Of a stretch of DNA of 60,000 bases, positions 1 through 8,404 are shown piece by piece. Source of the DNA: Membranipora membranacea (Eukaryota; Bryozoa; Gymnolaemata; Cheilostomatida; Membraniporidae); NCBI GenBank assembly GCA_914767715.1, contig OU612073.1, positions 10,852,001 through 10,912,000 on the forward strand, given 5' to 3'. The notes below the pieces were generated by a model, which did not search any database, was not told where the DNA came from, and saw only the letters and a list, made by a program, of their open reading frames with translations. The position numbers were made by a program, and so were the translations under genes. Position 1 is the stretch's first letter, and every line of letters begins with the position of its first letter.

Positions 1-329
1 AGGTCAGGTATATTGTTTTGTAACTTAACGATATTGAGATGGAGTTGTCGGTTCATGCTTAGAGAGGGCATAACCTACTCAATTAACTTGCTATGGAACA
101 CAGATCCTCTAATCGTTTGGCAAGTTAAAAAACGAGGAACATGTTGAGCATGATGATTGTGAGGAAGAGCTTGAAAATTGTTGTAGCAATTTTTATTATA
201 AGTTTAACAATTTATTATTACTTCATACACATGCGGTAGTAAGATCTATAATTTAGGGAAAGGTCACTAAAATCGTATACATTTAAATGACTACTTAACG
301 CTGTCAGGCCCTAAATTATAGCTAATAAT

Positions 330-535
330 TCAGTACCAGTTTCCGGAGAGATCATATTTAAATCCACCAGAATTGCCATTTCTGTTACTTCTTCCTTTAC
401 ATCCGATAAAGTTCCCGTTATAACCGCCTTCTGTATTTCTGTTGCCATTATTAGATCCCCTGTTGTAATTACCATTTACTCCGCCTCTGTTAAAGTTGCC
501 ATTATTATTACCAGTATTGGAGCATCCGTTTTTAT
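330..535 (-). pseudogene. Orphan mature exon of Cys-type Asn/Gly-rich peptide (leader exon lost)
   Basis: This is the reverse-complement paralogue of the mature exon at 29655-29860. The acceptor (TTGTAG) is at about 536-541 and the stop TGA is at 332-330. The 206-bp exon is fully open and keeps both cysteines, the NGNFNRGG core and the GNW-type C-terminus (ending W-Y instead of W-F). What is missing is the leader. In the intact paralogue the signal-peptide exon lies in 28446-29175. Here the flanks of that stretch join directly near 1030-1050, so exon and intron are deleted. No leader on the minus strand follows before the divergent NG-2 gene. I therefore call it an orphan exon. It could still be spliced to a leader outside what I recognise, which the open frame leaves possible. 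Confidence 0.75.
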
Positions 536-1075
536 CTACAACAGGGGATTGTGTCGTGACATCAAAAACAGTAATTTCAAGAAAAATTCAAGTTTTAAAA
601 TCTTTTTGGAACAAGTAACTTATGAACAATCGGAAGATTCAAACAAAGTGTGGGTATAGTAGAATGAGGAAGGTAACGCTTGCTCGTTCCATGAGTGCAT
701 CTGCGCTATGAATGAGATAACAAATCTGATGAGAAGTATAGCAAGGGATTTGTATATGGACACCTTGCTCTGCCAAGTGACCAGAATATCAATAGAAATA
801 TTTGTCTAAAATACTTGGTAGCTCCACAGGTCATATTAACTCCACATGCGGACAGTGATGAAAAAGTAAGGCATAGTAATAAAACCGGTTCAGGGGGAGG
901 GAATTCCGACCTTGGACAATTGCATAAAGCCATTGAGTTTGGGACTCCCCTGATCAAATCTTGATCTAGGCAATTTTGCGGATTTAAGACTGTATGATAA
1001 ACTTTCAGATTCAGGTCACGCCACTTTTTCTCATAGGATAGCATAGGATTAATCTAATACGTAACTCAAGTACCG

Positions 1076-1440
1076 GTAGAAGTTATTTGTTACCTCTGTT
1101 GCTGGGACAATGGTTCAGTATGTTCTAGGATTATCATTTTCTGCCCACTTGATGCTGAACATTTTGTGCGTAGGAAAGTAACGGTTTTGATTTATTATGA
1201 AATAATGTTGTTTTATCGTGTCAAGCCATACTGCCAAGTGCCGATATTTGATATTTACAATTTCGTAAGTTTGTCACAATTCTTGCTCCGACACCCAGTG
1301 AGATGCCACCACGGTTTAGGGCGGTACACTGACGTAACCGAGGCTCAACCACATCCCTGACGGTGACAATGCTGGTTCCTATTTTTTAGAGACTTCCAGA
1401 ATTCCGAAGTGGGCGTATAGTTCCAATTACACAAGCACAG
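1076..1440 (+). promoter_or_regulatory. Upstream regulatory region of NG-2, conserved with NG-T1
   Basis: This stretch is conserved as the reverse complement of 28047-28425, upstream of NG-T1. It contains a TGACGTAA element near 1331-1338 (TTACGTCA on the other copy), which resembles an ATF/CREB or C/EBP-type site. It also contains TTCCAGAA near 1396-1403, which fits the STAT-type TTCNNNGAA pattern. Both motifs are read directly from the sequence. Their function is only inferred from resemblance. Confidence 0.35.
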
Positions 1441-1539
1441 CTATAAAACTGATGAGAACAATGCCTCAAAATCATTCACTGCAAAGGAGTTTTCCTAGTG
1501 TAGCAACTTTTTGTTTGTCGGATAAACTTGTCTTCAAAG
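1441..1539 (+). promoter_or_regulatory. TATA box and non-coding first exon of NG-2
   Basis: CTATAAAA at 1441-1448 is a good TATA box, so transcription should start near 1470. The non-coding exon ends at 1539 with donor AAG|GTAAGC, and the next acceptor (TTACAG) is at 1918, just before the leader exon. The whole module is conserved as the reverse complement at 27948-28046 and at the right edge near 59971. A related version stands in front of both NG-3 genes. Confidence 0.7.
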
Positions 1540-1928
1540 GTAAGCTAACTTTTTTTATGTTATCAGTTTCACATAACTATATTATGTGAAATTATCCAGA
1601 ATCAGCAATACTGCGGTGTAATGTAAAGATTTTTTAGATTGTACTAAATTTATCATTCATCTAAATATCCTCTGAGAAATAGTGTATCTTTTTGAATGGA
1701 AAATGATGTAGGAGCTGGATTTAGGGACATAGAGACTCTTAATCATTTGGAGTACATCACTACTCCAGACAGTGCTACGTGACCCAGTCACGTGTGCTAC
1801 CATGTCTACCATTTTGGATTGCCTGCAAAATGTTTTTGAGTTCAATTGAGTGATAAATTAACACCGAGGGAAGATATATCATTAATCTGAATATAATAAC
1901 CTATTTGAATTATTACAGGGTTACCAAC

Positions 1929-2359
1929 ATGATGTCGATGTCTATTCTATCTATTGCTGTCGTCATAGGTCTCTGTACTCAATGCTGTGGTGTTAGCGGT
2001 AGGTATTTTGAAATTCATTTTCACATTTAAATACATCCACATCATAAAAATAAAATTTTGTTTTTGAATTAATTTACGTGGTTTATTTGCATTTTCGGAC
2101 TTACTGGTTTTGCATTGAAAAAGGGTAAAGAAAATGATAACTGAAATCATTTGGCATTGACTATTTATAGTCATCTATCATTGTAGGTCAGATCAATGGG
2201 AATGGGAATACAAGAGTTAATAATGGGAACTTTAACAGGGGCGGAGTAAATGGTAATGGGAATGGTGGATCTAATAATGGCAACAGAAACGTAGGCGGGT
2301 TCAACGGCAACTTCAATGGAAATGACAACTCTGGTGGACCACCCAGTTATTATCGGTGA
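1929..2359 (+). CDS. NG-2: secreted Asn/Gly-rich peptide, rearranged short form
   Basis: Two coding exons are visible, 1929-1998 and 2187-2359, split by a 188-bp intron (donor GCG|GTAGGT, acceptor TTGTAG|GTCAG, phase 1). The product is 80 aa. A hydrophobic leader of about 20 residues starts MMSMSILSIAVV and is followed by about 57 residues dominated by NGN, GGF and FNRGG motifs, with no tandem repeat of fixed length. The start is the first of two adjacent ATGs; the 5' exon and TATA box lie upstream at 1441. The mature exon matches NG-T1 up to the GGPP residues, then homology stops. The last codons (S-Y-Y-R-stop) come from sequence resembling non-coding DNA at 45461-45490. NG-2 therefore lacks the Thr linker and cationic tail of NG-T. 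Function is unknown; secretion is inferred from the leader. Confidence 0.8.
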
Positions 2360-2720
2360 TTGGTTTCAAAAAGCGGAGAAAGACAATGAGCTTGCAAAAG
2401 TCAAAAGCTAAGACTAAGGGTGAACTCTAGGTCACCAGACATTATAACACAAATTGCACTGGTTTCTGATTATATTTTTTTTCTCATAAGTTCCATTGTC
2501 ATCCACATGTTGTCAATTTGAATAGCTATGGTGATCTGTTTCGGCGTGATTATTATAGGCTTGACCTGCTTGTTGTGAGAGCTTGCTGCTTGTTCGCTGA
2601 CTTCGAATTGATGATAGGAGAACCAAGGACTTTAGAGTTATAGATATGAAATCGAATCAGGGCGATAGTGTAGTAGAGTATGCATTGAGATTTAACCCAC
2701 ATAATCTGTAAAACAAAACA
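2360..2720. repeat. Dispersed repeat shared with 45470-45870
   Basis: From just before the NG-2 stop onward the sequence matches 45470 and following, including an AAGCGGAGAAA stretch and a CACATGTTGTCAATTTGAA stretch. No gene is recognisable. Both copies can be read on the minus strand as a short open stretch, but without known domains. It marks one side of the unit-1 inversion breakpoint. Confidence 0.6.
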
Positions 2721-2929
2721 AAGCAAAGTTAGTTTAAATTCAATTATTACTAAGAGCTTAAACTAAGACCCAACAGAAACATACTTAAACATTTCAGTGT
2801 AGGGTTAAAGCTCAAACATCATAGGTTATCATTATTGAAATTTATCTAGACACAGGCTATATGGTGATTGAAAATAGTAATATTGTAGTAAATAGAGGGA
2901 ATAATACACTGAGGGGTTATTGAAATATA

Positions 2930-3400
2930 ACAAAACTTAATCACAGGGCCATGAGAAATCTGGGAGAATCACACAACGGGAAAACAACAGAAGTCACAAA
3001 ACATCTTCAAAATAACCGCAGAGTCACGAGATCTTTGGGCAGTGAATCAACCCTGAAAAGATTGCGAAATTAGAAAACCAATATATTGCACCATAGAAAA
3101 CAAGTGCAGTTGACACCAGAAGCTATTTGAAAATAACGAGCAATAGAAGTCACAAAAGATCTTCAAAACAACCCTGGAAATATTGCGGAATTAGAAAACC
3201 AATATATTGCACCATAGAAAACAGGTGCAGTTGACACCATAAGCTATTTTGAAAAAAAGGAACAATAGAAGTCACAAAAGATCTTCAAAACAACCCTGGA
3301 AAGATTGCAAAATCAGGAAAACCAACAGATTACACCATGGATAAACAGGTGCACTTGACACCATAAATTATCTAAAAATAACCAAAACAAAAATGAGGGA
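2930..3400. repeat. Tandem repeat of about 121 bp, three to four diverged copies
   Basis: A motif beginning ATTGCGAAATTAGAAAACCA recurs at 3061, 3182 and (diverged) 3304, each followed by AGTCACAAAAGATCTTCAAA. This gives a period of 121-122 bp. A more diverged copy precedes 3060. A related single copy is at 46100-46270. No coding potential. Confidence 0.65.
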
Positions 3401-3746
3401 AGGTCAACCAAAGGACAGACTAACCATGTTTTGACAGCTAGATAATTAAAACTGACAAAACACGCAAATCAAAAGAGAGTAATGACGAAATTGAGGCTAA
3501 AACCAATAACACCTGTAAATGCAAACGTGGCACAATAACAGGACAGCAAACCAGCACTATAAAAGCCTGATGGACACTTGTAAAAATCAGCCAGCGCCAG
3601 AGAGCGGGTTCACGACGTACAGCATTACAGATTTAATCAGAGAATTATCTGATTCAGTCAGCCCAAGGAGGCACATCTACAGAGAGGAAAATTGTCTAAA
3701 AACTTTTAGACACATTCAGCCAACAGAGCTTTTGGCAAGATACACA

Positions 3747-3990
3747 GAGATACAAATACCGCGATTCACAGCGAGGAACCCAGTCTAACATAGCTTAGAT
3801 ATAGAGAGATACAAATACCGCGATTCACAGCGAGGAACCCAGTCTAACATAGTTTAGATATACAGAGATACAAATTCCGCGATTCACAGCGAGGAACCCA
3901 GTCTAACATAGCTTAGATATAGAGAGATACAAATACCGCAACTCACAGCGAGGAACCCAGTCTAACATAGTTTAAATACACAGAGATATC
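3747..3990. repeat. 59-bp minisatellite, four copies plus a partial one
   Basis: GAGATACAAATACCGC recurs at 3747, 3806, 3865 and 3924 with an exact 59-bp spacing, and a fifth truncated start lies at 3983. Each unit contains AGCGAGGAACCCAGTCTAAC. Copies differ at only a few positions, so the array is young. No counterpart exists in the second duplication unit. Confidence 0.85.
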
Positions 3991-5543
3991 ACACTGAATA
4001 TCACACAGAATTCGAGGTCATCTGCACCAAGGGTAAGATCTTAGATTTTGAATGTTTATGTATTTTTATGACTAAATAATAAATGCCAAGATATTATTGT
4101 AAAATTATTGATTGATTTATTGCCGGACGAATAGAACCATATTTATATTTTGTTATTATTGTTTAAAATAAATCCTTGACCAACTCCACCGAGAATTGCA
4201 CCAAACTCAAAACTAAACCAGTGCTCAGTAGTTGAGGCTAGCGCACATTGTACGATAGTAGCTCTACTTACCGCTGAGGTATTGTTGATCAACAGTTCAG
4301 TTCAGTTGTGTTTTTGAAGTCTCTCTTTAATAACCGAATTATCAGCAATTATAAGTCCAGATCTGCTACCATTGCATTTGCACTACTTGAACCATACATA
4401 TAGCGGATTCTAAAACAGAAAATTGGAGGATATTTTATTATTTGGGATTTGAGCCAAGGAGTGAACAACTCCAAATTACAGTCCGATTAATCAAACACAA
4501 AATTCATTTACAATAACATATTATATTACATAAAAACATGAATTAAACGTTAAAAAAATTCCATGCTGATACTTGTGTGGTGTTATGTAAGTCCAAAGAA
4601 GTAAAGCACTGTCAACTTATAGTTTACACTGTTTTCAGTGGAGGTTCTGGAGGGGACCTCATAGTGCCTACACTCATCACTCATATCATCAGAGTACAGT
4701 AGGGAGCAAACACGAAATTGAGTTAATAATGCGCAGATATATTCATAGCACCACCAGTTGAGGCAAAGTCGTAACTCTTTGTCATCCATCTCTTGAGGCT
4801 GATATGAAGAGAGATTTCCTGTGCTCAGCTCCTAAATTACTCCCACCCCGAATACCCTTTGTCACAAGTTTTTCATCCACCCATTCCAGCGGTCTGCTAG
4901 TTGTGTCCAATGCAAAGTGTACAGGCTCACAATTGAGTATGAAATTCAGCGATGACAGAAATTAGACACTTTTCACTCCAGCTTCTCAATGGATCATCAT
5001 AAGAATTTTGTGTATATGCCCCGACTGAAGTGGGAGCAATTTCCTATTTTTGGCCCCCTACTCAATTTACATGGCCCTTACTAATAGGATCAACTCACAA
5101 AAGTAATTTGTCATGTCATGCAAACATTATCATATACTTGTTACGAAACGAGATTGACATGTAGTCATCTGTTCACGCTCAGAGAAGGGGCAGACTACTC
5201 AATCAACTTGATATGGAACACAAAACCATTGATAGTTTTTTTTGCAAAAATAAATATAAGTGGCTTGTTAGGAATTATGCTTTTGAGCATAGCTGGTAAC
5301 GACATTGTGTTGTAGAATGGCATTGACAACAATTGACATGATGCTCCTCTGAATGTAGCAAACCAATCTAAACAATAAAAATAAAATGGAACTGAAACAT
5401 ATTGTTTATTTGTTTATACTTATATTAGTGAGTAAAAGGAAGACGGTAATATTAATGAAAAAGGTGGCAGGTAACAATAAATAAACTTTATACTGTAAAC
5501 AATAAAATATTGTAATACGGTATTCTAAGTTTCAGTCAATGAT
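3991..5543. other. Non-genic stretch: unit-1-specific DNA, then 3' flank of NG-3
   Basis: From 3991 to about 4570 I see no gene and no paralogue in the window. From about 4575 to 5543 the DNA is closely paralogous to about 30455-31417 and is the 3' flank of the NG-3 gene. It contains AATAAA-type signals on the minus strand (TTTATT near 5403). A segment near 5165-5230 resembles the 3' flank of the Cys-type gene (55-115), which suggests common ancestry of the NG subfamilies. Confidence 0.5.
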
Positions 5544-6486
5544 TCAGTACGATTTGCGATAATCATTATGAGATCCGCCAGAATTTCCATTTCCATTACC
5601 ATTGTACCCTCTACCAGTGTTTCCATTGCCATTGCTGTTGCCATTATAAGCCCCGCCTCTCCTATTGTTGTTTGCTCCTCCCCCGTTAAAATTCCCATTA
5701 TATCCGCCTCCCGTATTTCTGTTGCCATTATTAGACCCCCTGTTGAAATTACCATTAACTCCGCCCCTGTTAAAGTTTCCGTTATTATTCCCAGTATTGT
5801 ACTGTCCATTTCGGCTGTTTAGTCTTTGATCTACAACACAACGTTATGACATCAATATAAAAAATAACAGGCAAAACTCAAAGAATATTTAACCATAGTA
5901 GACAAAATCATTATATGAGGAGCCTAAGAACAATTAATATTAACAAATCTGTAAAGATAGTCTTGCTTGTTCCATGCATCTGACCCTGTAATTATTAAAT
6001 TTTGTGAGCATTTTAGTGTGGAATATGGTAATGGACAGTTTGCAATATCACATGACCTGAGAACAAACGCAAGCTCTACAAGTCAATGGAGATTCTTCAG
6101 CTTTACACAGTGATTACAGAGTAGGGCACTTATGTATATATATATATATTTACATTTATATAGGTAAGATATAGGTATGACAATGTCTTCCCGCATCATT
6201 TTTGTATGCATGAAAGTTTCTTCTACTCTACAAAATTGTCCAACCTAACTCCTAACTTGTAGAATTTATAGAACTTCATAATCAAGTTACTCATGCCAGT
6301 GCTCAGGTTACAGGACCTAACAAGGTCAAGGCATCCTTTCATACAAAGAGTTCACAGTCTCTCCGTTTTCAAAGTGATCGGATTTGTGATAACTCAAAAA
6401 CGGTACCCACCTTGATGATCGTAGCGTTGTGCTGCCACACCAACAACAATCACCGCAGCAATAGTGAGGATGTACATCATCATCAT
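5544..6486 (-). CDS. NG-3a: secreted Asn/Gly-rich peptide
   Basis: The leader exon is 6486-6411 and the mature exon 5830-5544, with a 580-bp intron (donor CAAG|GTGGGT, acceptor TTGTAG). The product is 120 aa. The leader opens with four Met codons and a hydrophobic core (YILTIAAVIVVGVAA), a typical signal peptide with likely cleavage after VAA. The mature part has about 95 residues of N, G, R, S and Y in irregular NGNF, NNNRRGG and GNGNS blocks, ends DYRKSY, and has no Cys. An additional non-coding exon and TATA box lie upstream at 7296-7403. The paralogue NG-3b differs by in-frame changes, including a 12-bp indel. Overlapping open frames on both strands come from the repetitive NG codons. Function is unknown; extracellular localisation is inferred. 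Confidence 0.85.
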
Positions 6487-6775
6487 TAACCTGCAATGTG
6501 TAGAGTAAAATCAGGATAGCTTCCTTTTATTCTGGTAGTATATACCACAATATGATAACCTAATTTTTTTCGCCATTGTTATACTTTAATTGCGACTTTT
6601 GCTAATGAAGCATTGTGGCAACTTTCATACTTGTAAGAAGCATGTCTTGTATTGATTTTATATAAATAAAACTGTCATACAATGATATGTACCAACTTCT
6701 TTCACTAAGTGATTATTATAATGATTTAGTTATTTAAAATTGTTTTCCTATTTGATTAAAATTGATTAAAATCCG

Positions 6776-6996
6776 ATGACTTGTCACATATTACATCCCA
6801 AAGAATAGGCAGCAAAATTAGTTGCCGTACTAGGGAGGCCGCAATATCTGTGTCAGGTTGCTCTCGGTTTGCACACCTGAGGGCCAACCAAATCCCAGTA
6901 GTCGATGGACCACAGCGGGACTTCGAACCCAAGACCTTCAGCATTTGCGTGTTACAGATACGGCGCTCTAACCAGCTGAGCCACTTCCTACTACTT
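6776..6996 (-). mobile_element. tRNA-derived SINE
   Basis: On the minus strand the element begins near 6996 with GTGGCTCAGCTGGTTAGAGC, a match to a Pol III A box. About 50 bp later comes GGGTTCGAAGTCCC, a B box. The tRNA-like head is followed by a non-tRNA body of about 140 bp. The paralogue at 32630-32847 shows that it inserted before the segmental duplication. Truncated heads of the same type lie near 24930 and 56130. It sits in the 5' intron of NG-3a. Confidence 0.8.
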
Positions 6997-7295
6997 TTTT
7001 ATTCAATCTAGAACCGCTTTATGCGGAAGTCAAACTTTTCTCATTACATCACATAGAACGGCCCAGCTTTCATGTTTACAAGATTAATTACTTATGATTA
7101 ATTCATTTTATTTTTATTAAATCAATTATGTCTACGAATTTTTTTCTCTGATGTTTGTTCTTTTTTGACTGCTAATGGAAAACAGTCTTCGAATTGTTGC
7201 GGCAGTCAATAAAATGTATTTATACAAAAAAAACCAGTTGAATTACATAAGTGATTAAATAATGGCCAATGCCAACACACAAAAGGTCTACTTAC

Positions 7296-7403
7296 CTTTT
7301 TTAAAAGACAAGTTTGTCTGAGAAATATATTTCGCACCACACTAGAGAATCCTTTTCCTTGCAATGAATGAATTTTAAGCTTTATTGAGCTGTCATTTTA
7401 TAG
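7296..7403 (-). promoter_or_regulatory. TATA box and non-coding first exon of NG-3a
   Basis: CTATAAAA (minus strand, 7403-7396) is followed by a short exon ending at 7296 with donor AAG|GTAAGT. The matching acceptor GCAG lies at 6491, four bases before the start codon. The exon shares ATTCATTGCAAGG and ACAAACTTGTCTT segments with the NG-2/NG-T first exon, so the promoter module is common to the subfamilies. Confidence 0.7.
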
Positions 7404-7489
7404 CACTACATGAGACGAGAGGAAGTTCACCATCCGGATAAAGGATGTGTGTAAAACTTACTATAAGTAGATATTTATAATTATAAATA

Positions 7490-7850
7490 TAAATGTTTAT
7501 GACATTAACCACATGTTCCGCCATCTCTTCCTCGACCAAGCAGGAACTTTTGGACATTTACATCATGGTTACAAGGATGTGACACTCTAAGGTGATTATC
7601 AGCACACAGAGAAGAGAGAAACCAATTTGACATCATTAAAACTATAAGTAGTTATTTAAATTTATTTATGTATATTAAAATGTTTACGGCATGAACAGCA
7701 TATTAGTATCTCCGGGAGACTGTTGGAGGCTTACATCCTGGTTACATGGATGTGACACTCTAAGGTGATTATCAGCACACAGAGAACAGAGAAAACAATT
7801 TGACATCATTAAAATACATTCATTATATGTGGAACCATTAACAAATCCAC
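7490..7850. repeat. Tandem duplication of about 173 bp upstream of NG-3a
   Basis: GTGACACTCTAAGGTGATTA occurs at 7579 and 7752 in two adjacent diverged copies, and a third partial copy follows (AACAATTTGACATCAT near 7918). The same arrangement recurs at 33300-33660. The copies lie between the NG-3 promoter and the 3' end of the oxidase pseudogene. No gene. Confidence 0.6.
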
Positions 7851-8229
7851 CCACATACATACTAGGTGTGGGGGCATTGGTTATATATAAATTTTGTTTG
7901 AAGTCAGTATTCAGAAAACAATTTGACATCATGAAGATATTTATGGACGCATTACAAACCTTCCCACACGCAAACAGGGCATTATGGATATATATATTAT
8001 ATAAAACTTTTATTGTCAGCAACAATTCATATGGCAGAATATTTTCTAAGTATGAGATATAATATTTAAATTCTTTTTCCTTGTAGTGAGTATTCAGCAA
8101 CTTTGAATAGTCCCGTTGGAATAAGAATGATATTTAATTGTTTTTTGCTTTTTTTATACAATACTTGCATTGTAAGAACTATTGAAAACACATTCTTTGT
8201 CCACATATAAACTAAAGAAAACAAAATAG

Positions 8230-8390
8230 AAGATTTAGGCTGGCCCTAAGGATAGTTGCAATATGTGTCAGAAAATCATTTATTGAAGGTAAACATCCTA
8301 GAGAGTGGAGCAAGCAGCTAGAAACAGGATAAGTAAATAATGAGCCATTGGCAGTGACACTTCCACATTTGCCAACTAAAATTATCCCTT
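8230..8390 (-). repeat. Degraded relic of the U2-headed repeat at the oxidase A 3' end
   Basis: The ordered pieces GGCTGGCCCTAAG, CATCCTAGAG, GCAAGCAGCTAGAAAC and GCCATTGGCAGTGACACTT match the body of the U2-headed repeat at 17522-17768. The GATCTTAGCCAATAGG head has decayed. Equivalent relics sit next to oxidases B, C and D. Confidence 0.55.
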
Positions 8391-8404
8391 TCATCAATAA
8401 ATCT

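Noticed and set aside
330-2359. Idea that the NG genes are Sp185/333-type immune genes
   Set aside because: Cluster style and leader-plus-one-exon structure are similar, but the mature sequence is Asn/Gly-based without the RGD/His-rich organisation of that family. No sequence match that I can see.
3000-4010. CRISPR-like array
   Set aside because: The repeats are contiguous tandem units of 121 and 59 bp without unique spacers, in an intron-containing animal genome.
5525-5809. Long open frames overlapping the NG-3 exon on both strands
   Set aside because: They are out-of-frame or antisense readings of the Asn/Gly codon repeats. The frame joined to the leader exon by consensus splice sites is the supported one.
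6900-6996. Possible functional tRNA gene
   Set aside because: A and B boxes are present, but acceptor and anticodon stems do not close and a SINE body follows directly. A paralogue exists in the same intronic position.
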